Below, piece by piece: positions 1 to 7,150 of a DNA stretch of 16,578 nt. The stretch lies in the NCBI GenBank assembly GCA_902806365.1, contig CADCWJ010000027.1, forward strand, positions 1 through 16,578, given 5' to 3'. Positions within the stretch are counted from its first letter, which is position 1, and every line of letters starts with the position of its first letter. This stretch comes from an uncultured Thermomicrobiales bacterium. Its GTDB lineage: Bacteria > Chloroflexota > Chloroflexia > Thermomicrobiales > UBA6265. The notes beneath the pieces were generated by a model that did not search any database, had not been told where the DNA came from, and saw nothing but the letters and a program-made list of their open reading frames with translations. The translations under genes and the position numbers were made by a program.

Positions 1-1
1 C

Positions 2-919
2 ATGAATCCCATGCGTCGCGCCGTGCTGGCCGTTTCGGACAATCCCGGCGTGTCGTCATTCTTTCGATCCAGCTCGATCACAAAGGGGCTCGTCAGCCGG
101 TTCGTGGCCGGGGAGTCGGTGGAGACTGCCCTTGCCGCGGCACGGGATCTCGCTGCCAAGGGGATCACCGTCACGCTCGACCAGCTCGGCGAGAACGTTA
201 CCTCCGAGGAAGCGGCGCAGCGAGCGGTGGACAGCTACGGGGACATCCTGCGCCAACTGCATCGATCGAATCTGGAGCCCAACATCTCGGTGAAGCTGAC
301 GATGGTGGGCCTGGATTTCGGGCTGGACGTCGCCCGGCGCAACATGGGATGGATTCTGGGGGTCGCCCGGGAGGTCTCGGGATTCGTCCGGATCGATATG
401 GAGGGCTCCCAGTACACCGAGGACACGATGACGATTACCGAGGAGCTTCACCGGACGTTTCCCCGGGAAGTCGGCACCGTGGTCCAAAGCTACCTGCGCC
501 GCGCCGAGGACGATGTCCAGCGTCTCAACCGGCTCGGGATCCGGGTTCGTCTCGTCAAGGGTGCATATGCGGAGCCTGAGCACATTGCCTTCCAGAAGCG
601 CGTCGAGGTCGATGAGAACTACGCGCGCCTGAGCCGGATGCTGCTTTCGGATGGAACCTACCCCGCGATCGCTACGCATGACATGGCGCTGATCCGATCC
701 ACGATCGAGCATGCGCAGCGACACCAGATCGCGGCCGAGCGGTATGAATTCCAGATGCTCTACGGGGTGCGGCGCGACCAGCAGACGCGGTTGGTGAATG
801 ACGGGTTCGGGATGCGGGTGTACGTTCCGTTCGGGACCGAGTGGTATCCCTATTTCACCCGGCGAATCGCGGAACGCCCCGCCAACGCGCTGTTCGTGCT
901 GCGACAGCTGGGCGGCTAA
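2..919 (+). CDS. Proline dehydrogenase (monofunctional, FAD-dependent)
   Basis: Oxidises L-proline to pyrroline-5-carboxylate with FAD, the first step of proline catabolism; electrons normally go to the membrane quinone pool. The ORF is about 305 aa, the usual size of the short Thermus/Bacillus-type PRODH rather than the long bifunctional PutA. Visible family motifs: a YLRRAEDD segment at residues 164-171, RLVKGAYAEP from residue 183, ATHD at 224-227, EFQMLYG at 249-255, and the C-terminal substrate-binding helix YFTRRIAERPAN around 284-295 with the paired arginines R287/R288. The N-terminus (GLVSRFVAGES) aligns from memory with the start of the Thermus enzyme, so the gene looks essentially complete. 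ATG codons at 2 and 11 are both possible, and an earlier start outside the window cannot be excluded. No P5C dehydrogenase partner lies downstream. Family is near certain; the exact start is not. Confidence 0.93.
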   Translation: MNPMRRAVLAVSDNPGVSSFFRSSSITKGLVSRFVAGESVETALAAARDLAAKGITVTLDQLGENVTSEEAAQRAVDSYGDILRQLHRSNLEPNISVKLTMVGLDFGLDVARRNMGWILGVAREVSGFVRIDMEGSQYTEDTMTITEELHRTFPREVGTVVQSYLRRAEDDVQRLNRLGIRVRLVKGAYAEPEHIAFQKRVEVDENYARLSRMLLSDGTYPAIATHDMALIRSTIEHAQRHQIAAERYEFQMLYGVRRDQQTRLVNDGFGMRVYVPFGTEWYPYFTRRIAERPANALFVLRQLGG

Positions 920-1407
920 CCGGTGTCCCCAGGGAACGATCCCGTCGCTGGACATACGCCCATCGCAATGTGCCGATCGGGGCAACCGGACCCTGCCCGG
1001 CAAGGGGCAAGCGGCATCGACGCAAAAAGACGGGCCGCGTTCGCCGGAAGACGATGGCATTGCAACGGATCGGATGAGATCCAGCGGTTGTCGCGGAACT
1101 GCCTGGGTGTCGGGCTGTTTGCCCGCTGCTGACGTGGCGGCGCGCGAACTCACCAGGGGCGTCGCGTCCAGCGGTCGAAGAATGGTTCCGGGGCACGTCC
1201 TGCCGGGCGTTGGACGGTCCGGGTCCGGGACCCGAGTCGTCTCCCACCATGGGTCGGGCGGCGGGTGGCACGCGAGTGGCACAATGATTGGGACGGCAGC
1301 CGATTGGCTTCGATCGGGCGGCTCGCGTGATCCAACCGCTCGTCGCCTGGTACGAACCGTATTCCGAAGAGCTCCTCCGGTCAAAGGCTGCCGCGAGAGG
1401 AACACCA
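920..1407. other. Gene-free stretch (488 nt) between proline dehydrogenase and the DUF1232 gene
   Basis: Several open frames cross this region on both strands, but all are arginine/proline/glycine-rich, lack ribosome-binding sites and run into neighbouring genes in the wrong frame, so they read as GC-rich shadows. No tRNA, no strong hairpin with a T-tract and no tandem repeat was seen. The only signal is an extended -10-like sequence near 1277-1285, listed separately. The stretch may be a long 5' leader plus intergenic spacer. Confidence 0.6.
1277..1285 (+). promoter_or_regulatory. Candidate extended -10 promoter element ahead of the DUF1232 gene
   Basis: TGGCACAAT fits a TGn extension plus a CACAAT hexamer (4 of 6 to TATAAT), 122 nt before the start at 1408. 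No convincing -35 box was seen. It resembles motifs ahead of other genes in the window (4458, 12054, 15534 on plus; 3547 on minus), which is the main reason to list it. Confidence 0.35.
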
Positions 1408-2043
1408 ATGAACGACCATTCACCAATCAACCCAGAGACGAACGACCCACTCGTCCCTCCCGCGCCACTTGATGAACCAGCTGCCACGGGCATTCCCGCG
1501 CCGGTTGACGAACCGATTGCCACGGGCATCCCCGTGCCGCTGAATGAACCCGAAGCGACAATCGCCATCGTTCCCGGCCCGGAGCCGGCGTCCGAGAAGG
1601 ACGAGATGCTGGCGGAGTTCTGGGTAACCGTCAAGCGGCTCCCCCGCTATGTCCGGCTGGCGGCCCTGATGGCGAGCGATCCGCAGGTGCCGAAGTCGTC
1701 GAAGGCGTTGCTCGCGGCCGGAACGGCATACACAATCACCCCGATCGATTTCGTGCCGGGGATCATTCCGGTGGCCGGGCAGCTCGATGACCTGTACGTG
1801 CTGTTGAGCGCGCTGCGGCAAGCAATCCGTACATGCCCGGATGAAGTCGTCGGGAAGCACCTGACCGCGACGGATACCAGCCTCGCGGTGATCGATGCCG
1901 ATCTGGCGCTGGTGCGGAAGCTGGTACGGCGAGGGGTGGCGTGGACGATCCGGAATGGCCGCAAGGCCCTGGTGGGGGCCACGCGATACGCGGGCACGCT
2001 AATTCGGGATCGGCGCGTGGCCTTGGGCCGGGGTCGATCGTGA
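1408..2043 (+). CDS. YkvA/DUF1232 domain protein with Pro-rich repeated N-terminus
   Basis: 211 aa. The middle part carries the DUF1232 (YkvA) signature: an LMASDPQVP segment followed by AAGTAYTITPIDFVPG and PVAGQLDDLYVLLSAL, matching the family pattern of a short amphipathic or membrane-associated region with the D-x-[IV]-P and G-x-L-D-D motifs. The family's biochemical role is unknown. The N-terminal ~60 residues are Pro/Glu/Ala-rich and contain three 12-residue repeats (P-[LV]-[DN]-E-P-x-A-T...). The C-terminus is basic (RNGRKALVGATRYAG...). The start at 1408 is chosen because GAGAGG at 1395-1400 sits 7 nt upstream; the frame is open further upstream to 1288 without a ribosome-binding site. 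The stop overlaps the next gene's start by 4 nt, so the two are probably translated together. Confidence 0.85.
   Translation: MNDHSPINPETNDPLVPPAPLDEPAATGIPAPVDEPIATGIPVPLNEPEATIAIVPGPEPASEKDEMLAEFWVTVKRLPRYVRLAALMASDPQVPKSSKALLAAGTAYTITPIDFVPGIIPVAGQLDDLYVLLSALRQAIRTCPDEVVGKHLTATDTSLAVIDADLALVRKLVRRGVAWTIRNGRKALVGATRYAGTLIRDRRVALGRGRS
1465..1572 (+). repeat. Three 36-bp tandem repeats inside the DUF1232 gene
   Basis: Units 1465-1500, 1501-1536 and 1537-1572 encode PLDEPAATGIPA, PVDEPIATGIPV and PLNEPEATIAIV. Units 1 and 2 are closest; the third has diverged in its second half. The repeat is in frame and makes a flexible acidic Pro-rich linker. Confidence 0.85.
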
Positions 2044-2690
2044 CCCGCGGTCGTACCAGCAGGGGGCGCAACCGGTCACGCGCCGGGCGAGCGGCGCAAG
2101 CTCCCGCACAGGAAGTGGTCACCGGTCAGGTTGAGTCCGAGACCGTGACGGTGTCGGCTTCGGAATCGGCGGTGTCGAACGAGCCACCTCGCCAGACCAC
2201 CGATCGCCCCCCATCGCGATCGTCCCGGCCGCCGGGAAAGGATGCCGGTCGTTCAGGACCACCTGCCCGTTCGCCCCGGGACGGGATGGCGGATGGTTCC
2301 CGGACTCGGAACGGGCAGGGTCCGGGGCGGAACCAGCGACGCCGGCAGCAGCGCCCGACGCAACCCGAGAGCATGCCCCAGGGGATCCTGAAGCCCAGGG
2401 CACCGGTGACCCTGGCCCCGCGCCCGATCGAGAAACGCCGTGTCGATCAGTTCGTCGACGAAAACGGCCCACTGTTTGGCTGCCCGATGCTGACCCGAAC
2501 CCGGATCGGCCTGCCGGTGGCGGGCAACCATCACGCCCCAAGGTGCTCGCTGGGGTGGGCGCTGCACTCCGAAGACGAGGCGCTCCTGTGCATGTATACC
2601 GAGGATGTGCCGGCCTGCTGGAAGGCGCGCCCGGAGAATGTGGAGCGGATCAGGTCGAAGCTGCTTGAGCGGGACACCGCCGCCGATTGA
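2040..2690 (+). CDS. Unknown basic protein with a C-terminal four-cysteine module
   Basis: 216 aa from the GTG at 2040, which shares GTGA with the stop of the DUF1232 gene; the frame is open upstream to an ATG at 1941, but that lies inside the neighbour and has no ribosome-binding site. Residues ~1-125 are low-complexity, rich in Arg, Pro, Ser, Gly and Gln, and probably disordered. The last ~75 residues look folded: Cys at 148, 169, 184 and 193 (C-x20-C-x14-C-x8-C), with the contexts GCPML, HHAPRCSLGWALHSED, LLCMYT and VPACW, then a helical tail. The layout recalls, from memory, a four-Cys region found in some Chloroflexota and actinobacterial proteins (C-P-x-L ... H-R-C ... Y-C-L ... C-P). 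Zn or Fe-S binding is plausible but inferred. No named family is recognised. A strong terminator follows at 2729. Confidence 0.75.
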   Translation: MTRGRTSRGRNRSRAGRAAQAPAQEVVTGQVESETVTVSASESAVSNEPPRQTTDRPPSRSSRPPGKDAGRSGPPARSPRDGMADGSRTRNGQGPGRNQRRRQQRPTQPESMPQGILKPRAPVTLAPRPIEKRRVDQFVDENGPLFGCPMLTRTRIGLPVAGNHHAPRCSLGWALHSEDEALLCMYTEDVPACWKARPENVERIRSKLLERDTAAD

Positions 2691-2728
2691 GGGGTCATCT
2701 GTCCCGGCATTTCCGCCCTGCACCGTTG

Positions 2729-2767
2729 AACACCCCGGATGCAATCGCATCCGGGGTGTTGTTTGCT
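2729..2767 (+). terminator. Intrinsic terminator after the DUF1232/four-Cys unit
   Basis: A perfect 14-bp inverted repeat, AACACCCCGGATGC (2729-2742) and GCATCCGGGGTGTT (2747-2760), around a 4-nt AATC loop, followed by a short T-rich tail (GTTTGCTT). It lies 38 nt after the stop at 2690. With no comparable T-run on the other side, it serves mainly the plus strand, though the stem could also slow minus-strand transcription. Confidence 0.9.
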
Positions 2768-2921
2768 TCACCGATCTTGGGACAGTTCTCGTTCCGTCTT
2801 CGATTCTTCGGGTAACGGGAATCGCCGTTCCAGGTCGTAGCCGCCCTGGTAACCGGCATCGATGGCGGTTGAGCGAAGGGCCGACCGTTCTTTGCCACTC
2901 CAGTTGCTCGATGCAGCTGCT

Positions 2922-2955
2922 GAGATTTCCAACAGGCGATGCCTTCGGAATGACA
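2922..2955. repeat. Degenerate copy of a dispersed intergenic repeat (GAGATtyCC ... TTCGGaATGACA)
   Basis: This 34-nt stretch begins GAGATTTCC and ends TTCGGAATGACA, the same layout as the 35-nt copy at 9365-9399 (GAGATCCCT ... CTCGGGATGACA). From memory, sequences of this kind, reading TGTCATTCC...GGAATCTC on the other strand, recur in intergenic regions of Chloroflexota and other genomes. The surrounding 2770-2960 spacer holds no plausible gene and may be a longer relic of the same element. Confidence 0.5.
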
Positions 2956-2974
2956 ATTCAGCTTTGGCGATCCA

Positions 2975-3442
2975 CTAGTGGCTGTCGAGATTCGGTTGTC
3001 CCGACGAAAGTTTGCCGGTGCTAGGCCGCTCGCCGCGGCCATCCCACGGGGCATGAGCACGAATGTACTGCTCGACATCGTTGACAGAATGCGCACGAAG
3101 GTCGAGCGCCGCGTACTTCAGGTCATCCGGCATGTAGAGGTGGAAGGTGAACTGGATCGGCTCGATCCGCTCCATCTCCACCCACCAGTCGTAGAGCGGC
3201 TGGAGCCAGTCGAACCCGCGCGCCTTGATGCGCCAGAGCGCGATTCCGGCGCCGCGCTCGTAGGTGAGTGCCTCGCCGAAATACACGTTGGCGGTTCCAC
3301 TCGCTTCGATGATCGCCGTGACGTCATCGTAGTGCCGGGGCGACCCCTTGATCGAAAACCGGTACCCGGAGACAAGGGGTATGGGCTTTACCTCCATCTC
3401 CTTCTTCAACCGGGACTTGTCTTCCCATGGCAAGAGACGCAT
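2975..3442 (-). CDS. Hypothetical protein (155 aa)
   Basis: Not recognised. The start at 3442 is supported by GGGAGGA about 10 nt upstream. The sequence has real-protein character: an SGYRFSIKGSPRHYDDV opening, a WRIKARGFDWLQPLYDWWVEM aromatic stretch, FTFHLYMPDD, and a helical end near VNDVEQYIRAHAPW. It looks like a small soluble alpha/beta protein with no signal peptide, membrane segment or cysteines. The last ~20 residues are polar and probably disordered. It lies downstream of the SDR in the same direction with a 145-nt gap that holds its own GGTACACT-type promoter candidate, so it may be transcribed separately. Its 3' end abuts the repeat-bearing spacer. Confidence 0.7.
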   Translation of the reverse strand: MRLLPWEDKSRLKKEMEVKPIPLVSGYRFSIKGSPRHYDDVTAIIEASGTANVYFGEALTYERGAGIALWRIKARGFDWLQPLYDWWVEMERIEPIQFTFHLYMPDDLKYAALDLRAHSVNDVEQYIRAHAPWDGRGERPSTGKLSSGQPNLDSH

Positions 3443-3546
3443 GCGCCGTGTTCCTCCCGGATGCCGGCTGATGGATCGGATGGATTGTTCGGGCGTGGTG
3501 CCGCACCCGGCGAAGCTCGCCCCGGGTCTTCTGGCCGGTCGCCGTC

Positions 3547-3554
3547 AGTGTACC
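3547..3554 (-). promoter_or_regulatory. Candidate -10 element (GGTACACT) ahead of the 155-aa hypothetical gene
   Basis: Read on the minus strand, GGTACACT gives a TACACT hexamer (4 of 6 to TATAAT), 104 nt before the start at 3442. It is identical over eight bases to the site ahead of mreD at 12055-12062. No clear -35 box. Confidence 0.35.
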
Positions 3555-3587
3555 GCGACATGGCGAGCGATCCGAACTTGCGAAAGT

Positions 3588-4355
3588 TCAGTAGGTGGCC
3601 CGGCCGCCCGAGATGTCGAACACGGCGCCCGTCGAAAAGGTGACCTGGTCCGAGCACAGAAAGGCGACCAGCGCCGCTACCTCTTCCGGCTGCCCGACCC
3701 GTCCCATCGGGATCCGGCTCGTCATGTAGGCGATGTGCTCGTCCGACACCTGCTTGAGGATGCCGGTCTCGATCACCGCCGGGGTCACCGCGTTAACGAT
3801 CACGCCCGACGTCGCAACTTCCTTGGCGATCGCCTTGGTCAGGCCGATCACGCCCGCCTTGGCCGCCGAATACGGCGCGGCGTTCGGGTTCCCCTCCTTG
3901 CCCGCGATCGATGCGATGTTGACGATCCGGCCATAGCCATTGGCGATCATTCCGGGGAGGACGGCGCGGCAACCGACGAAGACACCGGTGAGGTCGATCG
4001 CCAGTACCTGGTTCCACTCCTCGATCTCCAACTCCCAGATCGGAGCGCTGCGACCGGCGATTCCGGCGTTGTTGACGAGGATCGCGACAGGAGCCCATCG
4101 CCCGGCGATAGTGTTTAGTGCGCGTTCCCATTCATCCGGAGCGGTCACGTCCAGCGCCACGCCGGTTGCGCGCTCGCCCAGCGCCGCCGCCGCCTGTTCG
4201 GCGGCGTCTCCATCGATGTCCGCCAGGACGACGCGCCCACCATCGGCGAGCAGCCGGATCGCGACCGCCAGGCCGATGCCCCGTGCGCCACCAGTGACAA
4301 GAGCGACGCGGTCGTGAGGTGGCGGTGCTTCCGGTTGCGCGGGCGTGTCGGGCAT
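3588..4355 (-). CDS. Short-chain dehydrogenase/reductase, NAD-type
   Basis: 255 aa classical SDR with a Rossmann fold. The nucleotide-binding motif TGGARGIG is at residues 21-28, NNAG at 95-98, and the catalytic triad is S149, Y162, K166 (YSAAK). An Asp at the end of strand 2 (VVLADID, D46) indicates preference for NAD(H) over NADP(H). A Pro-rich 15-residue N-terminal extension precedes the fold. The C-terminal ISGGRATY ending is, from memory, common in SDRs annotated as 3-oxoacyl-ACP reductases but also in 2-keto-3-deoxy sugar-acid dehydrogenases. NAD preference and separation from the FAS block argue against a FabG role. AGGGAG lies 11 nt upstream of the ATG. It is divergent from the amidohydrolase across 156 nt. 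Substrate is unknown; SDR membership is certain. Confidence 0.93.
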   Translation of the reverse strand: MPDTPAQPEAPPPHDRVALVTGGARGIGLAVAIRLLADGGRVVLADIDGDAAEQAAAALGERATGVALDVTAPDEWERALNTIAGRWAPVAILVNNAGIAGRSAPIWELEIEEWNQVLAIDLTGVFVGCRAVLPGMIANGYGRIVNIASIAGKEGNPNAAPYSAAKAGVIGLTKAIAKEVATSGVIVNAVTPAVIETGILKQVSDEHIAYMTSRIPMGRVGQPEEVAALVAFLCSDQVTFSTGAVFDISGGRATY

Positions 4356-4405
4356 CGATGTGTGACTCCCTGAGGTTCGCGGTCGATCGACGTGTTCGCC
4401 CCACG

Positions 4406-4434
4406 ATCTTACCCGTCAGCGCCGACCATGCCTA
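4406..4434 (-). promoter_or_regulatory. Candidate promoter for the NAD-type SDR
   Basis: On the minus strand, TAGGCA (4434-4429, 4 of 6 to TTGACA) is followed after 17 nt by TAAGAT (4411-4406, 4 of 6 to TATAAT), 50 nt before the start at 4355. Spacing and position are right, but each box has two mismatches. Confidence 0.35.
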
Positions 4435-4457
4435 CCGTGGGCGCGGTTCGAGAGGGC

Positions 4458-4465
4458 AGTACAAT
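4458..4465 (+). promoter_or_regulatory. Candidate -10 element (AGTACAAT) ahead of the amidohydrolase
   Basis: TACAAT (5 of 6 to TATAAT) at 4460-4465, 46 nt before the ATG at 4512, in the divergent spacer with the SDR. No good -35 hexamer at 16-18 nt. It belongs to the GGTACAMT-like set seen before other genes in this window. Confidence 0.4.
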
Positions 4466-4511
4466 CCGACGGCCGGCGGATCGGCGGCAACGATCGACAA
4501 AGGGCAAACTC

Positions 4512-5891
4512 ATGGCGACGACGCTGATCCGGAACGCGCGGCTCGTGGCGACGATGGACGATGCCGGAACCGAGATTCCGGACGGTGCAATCCTGATCGA
4601 GGATAGGCGGGTTGCGCGGGTCGGGGCGACGTCCTCCATGCCGGCGAACGCCGACGTGGAGATCGACGCGAGCGGGATGGTGATCCTGCCGGGGCTCGTC
4701 AACACGCATCACCATTTCTTCCAGACACTGACCCGGGCGATTCCCGCCGCCCAGGACGCCGATCTCTTCACCTGGCTGCGGACCCTCTATCCAATCTGGG
4801 CGGGGATGACCCCGGAGGCGATTGCGGTCAGTACGAAGATCGCGCTGTCCGAGTTGCTCCTGTCCGGCTGCACGACCGCGAGCGACCATACCTACATCTG
4901 GCCCAATGGGGCGCGTGTCGACGACCAGATCGCCGCGGCGGTCGAGCTGGGAGTACGGTTTCATGCCTCGCGCGGGTCGATGTCGGTTGGCGAATCCAGG
5001 GGCGGCCTGCCGCCGGACCGGATCGTGGAGAACGAGGACGCGATTCTTGCCGATTCGCGCCGCGTGATCGAGGCGTATCACGATCCACATCCGGGGGCAA
5101 TGATCCGGATCGTGCTGGCACCGTGCTCGCCGTTCAGTGTCTCGCCCGATCTGATGCGGGAGAGCGTCGCATTGGCGCGCTCGTATGGGGTCCATTCACA
5201 CACCCATCTCGCCGAAACGCTGGATGAGGCGGAGTTCTGCCAGCGCACATTCGGACGATCGCCGGTTGAACTCAGCGAGGATCTGGGCTGGGTGGGAGAC
5301 GATGTCTGGCACGCGCACCTTGTCCACCCCGCCGCCGGCGAGATCGCGCGTCTGGGGCGGACGCAGACCGGTGCGGCACATTGCCCGACCTCCAACATGC
5401 GCCTCGGTTCCGGAGTCGCCGCGGTAGGTGCCTGGATCCGTTCCGGGATGCGGGTTGGGCTCGGGGTCGATGGCTCGGCGTCCAACGATGGATCGCACCT
5501 GCTGGCCGAGGCGCGGATGGCAATGCTGCTCCAACGCGTCGGCGGCGACCCCGCCGCGATGACGGCTCGCGAGGCCCTCCGTCTCGCGACACGCGGTGGC
5601 GCGGCGGTGCTCGGCCGCGACGACATCGGTATCCTGGCTCCCGGCATGATGGCGGACCTGATCGGGATTCGGATCGACACGTTGCCCTTCGCGGGCGCCG
5701 CAGTCCACGATCCGCTGGCCGCGATCGTCTTCTGCCAGCCGCCGGCGGTGGACCTGAGCATCGTCAACGGGCGGGTCCGGGTCCGGGACGGGTCGATCGT
5801 GGGATTCGACCTGGCTGCGACGGTCGCGCGGCACAACGCGATCGCGGTTGGCCTGGCGCGAGGCGAGTTGGCGACCCGGACGGTGTTCTGA
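4512..5891 (+). CDS. Amidohydrolase, probable 8-oxoguanine deaminase
   Basis: 459 aa member of the cytosine-deaminase/ATZ-TRZ branch of the amidohydrolase superfamily, acting on purine or triazine rings with one divalent metal. Metal-ligand motifs: HxH at 66-68 (NTHHHFFQTLTRA), HTHLAET at 230-236, HAHLVHP from 267, and D320 in VDGSASND. The stretch HASRGSMSVGESRGGLPPDR (151-170) and the NTHHHFFQTLTRA context match, from memory, enzymes that convert 8-oxoguanine to urate (8-oxoguanine deaminase type); the related hydroxydechloroatrazine aminohydrolases are the main alternative. If so, it salvages or detoxifies oxidised guanine. ATG at 4512 is preferred over the upstream in-frame start at 4392, which lies in the divergent promoter region. 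Length is normal for the family. It converges on fabF with a 9-nt gap. Confidence 0.85.
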   Translation: MATTLIRNARLVATMDDAGTEIPDGAILIEDRRVARVGATSSMPANADVEIDASGMVILPGLVNTHHHFFQTLTRAIPAAQDADLFTWLRTLYPIWAGMTPEAIAVSTKIALSELLLSGCTTASDHTYIWPNGARVDDQIAAAVELGVRFHASRGSMSVGESRGGLPPDRIVENEDAILADSRRVIEAYHDPHPGAMIRIVLAPCSPFSVSPDLMRESVALARSYGVHSHTHLAETLDEAEFCQRTFGRSPVELSEDLGWVGDDVWHAHLVHPAAGEIARLGRTQTGAAHCPTSNMRLGSGVAAVGAWIRSGMRVGLGVDGSASNDGSHLLAEARMAMLLQRVGGDPAAMTAREALRLATRGGAAVLGRDDIGILAPGMMADLIGIRIDTLPFAGAAVHDPLAAIVFCQPPAVDLSIVNGRVRVRDGSIVGFDLAATVARHNAIAVGLARGELATRTVF

Positions 5892-5900
5892 GGTGGCGGG

Positions 5901-7136
5901 TCAGTCGATGGCGCGGAAGATGGCGCTGGCGTTCTGGCCGCCGAAGCCGAATCCGTTGGCCATCGCGGCGCGGACCGTGACCTGCCGGGCGACGTTTGGC
6001 ACGTAATCGAGATCGCACTCGGGATCGGGGTCGGTCAGGTTGATCGTCGGCGGCGCGATACCGTCGCGAATCGCCAGGACGCAGGCAAGCGACGACACGG
6101 CGCCCGCCGCACCAAGCAAATGCCCCAGCATAGACTTGTTCGCCGAGATCGCAAGCGCATGGGCATGGTCGCCGAAGACTGCCTTCAGGGAGCGTGTCTC
6201 GCCGACGTCACCGACCTGGGTCGCGGTCGCATGGGCAGCGACGTAGTCGATGTTCCGTGGCTCGAGGCCAGCCCGCGCGAGTGCCCCGCGCATCGCCCCA
6301 ATCGCTCCCCGTCCCGTCGGGTCGGGCGCCGTGATGTGGAATGCATCGGAGGTGTAGGCACCGCCTGACACCTCGCAGATCACGCTGGCGCCGCGACGTG
6401 CGGCGTGCTCCTCGGTTTCAAGCACCATGATCGCGCTGCCTTCGGAGAACACGAAGCCGTCGCGACCCTTGTCGAACGGACGGCTTGCCTCCGCGGGATC
6501 GCCGGTGCGTCGCGACAACGCGCCCATGTTTGTCAGGCTGGCGATCGCGACCGGGGTGATCCCGGCTTCGGTCCCCCCGGTAATCACGACGTCGGCGTCC
6601 CCGCGCTGCAGCAGGTGAACGGCGTCCACAAACGCCTGGACCCCGGCGGCGCAGGCGGCGACGGAGGTCACGGTCGGGCCGTGAATGCCGAAGGTGATCG
6701 CGACCTGGGCGCTCGCCATGTTGGGGGCGAACAGTGGAATCAGGAACGGGCCAACCCGTTTCGCGCCCTTCGTGCTCAGATTCAGCACTTCACTCTCGAA
6801 GGTCGGGATGCCACCGCCACCCGTGTTGACCATGACCCCGATCCGCTCGCTGTTCTCATCCGTGATCCGCAGGCCCGAGGCTTCAATCGCTTCCCGGGCG
6901 GCGGCAACCCCGAACTGGGCGAAGCGATCCATCCGGCGGGCCGCCTTGAAGTCCATGAAGTCCTTCGGCACGAAGCCCGGAACCTCGCCGGCAATCCGGA
7001 CCTCGAGGCCGGACGGGTCGAAGCCCTGAATCGTTCGGATCCCTGAATGCCCGGCGGTCAGCCCGGCCCAGAACGCCTCGGCTCCTATTCCCAGTGGTGT
7101 TACCGCGCCGACTCCCGTTATCACGACCCGCGTCAC
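5901..7136 (-). CDS. fabF: 3-oxoacyl-ACP synthase II (FabF), copy 1
   Basis: Condenses malonyl-ACP with acyl-ACP in type II fatty-acid elongation. 411 aa from the GTG at 7136, the typical FabF length. The Cys-His-His triad is complete: C162 (VAACAAG), H302 (HATATQVGD) and H339 (NKSMLGHLLGAAG), with K334 also present, close to E. coli positions 163, 303, 335 and 340. The C-terminal glycine-rich FGFGGQNAS motif is intact. The frame opens further upstream to 7244, but AAAGGA 8 nt before the GTG and family length decide the start. It is the last gene of the minus-strand FAS block, 162 nt after fabD. Triad completeness excludes a chain-length-factor role. Confidence 0.95.
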   Translation of the reverse strand: MTRVVITGVGAVTPLGIGAEAFWAGLTAGHSGIRTIQGFDPSGLEVRIAGEVPGFVPKDFMDFKAARRMDRFAQFGVAAAREAIEASGLRITDENSERIGVMVNTGGGGIPTFESEVLNLSTKGAKRVGPFLIPLFAPNMASAQVAITFGIHGPTVTSVAACAAGVQAFVDAVHLLQRGDADVVITGGTEAGITPVAIASLTNMGALSRRTGDPAEASRPFDKGRDGFVFSEGSAIMVLETEEHAARRGASVICEVSGGAYTSDAFHITAPDPTGRGAIGAMRGALARAGLEPRNIDYVAAHATATQVGDVGETRSLKAVFGDHAHALAISANKSMLGHLLGAAGAVSSLACVLAIRDGIAPPTINLTDPDPECDLDYVPNVARQVTVRAAMANGFGFGGQNASAIFRAID

Positions 7137-7144
7137 CGCTGGAT

Positions 7145-7150
7145 TCCTTT
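7145..7150 (-). promoter_or_regulatory. Ribosome-binding site that fixes the GTG start of fabF copy 1
   Basis: AAAGGA on the minus strand, 8 nt before GTG at 7136. It rules out the upstream ATG at 7244, which would add 36 residues not matching the family. Confidence 0.7.

Noticed and set aside
1266..1281. Sigma-54-like site TGGCACG-N4-TGGCA with GG-N10-GC spacing
   Set aside because: One core mismatch (TGGCA for TTGCA), no enhancer or activator gene nearby, and sigma-54 is, as far as I recall, generally absent from Chloroflexota. The overlapping extended -10 reading is simpler.
56..1426. 456-codon open frame on the minus strand
   Set aside because: Antisense to proline dehydrogenase and continuing through the spacer; no ribosome-binding site and shadow-like composition.
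2117..2130. 14-nt sequence GGTCACCGGTCAGG shared exactly with 11948-11961
   Set aside because: One exact 14-mer pair is about what chance gives in a 16.6-kb GC-rich window, and one copy is inside a coding region with no common context.
4445..4457. GGTTCGAGAGGGC, similar to a tRNA T-loop
   Set aside because: The flanks do not pair into a T-stem and no acceptor or anticodon arm is present.
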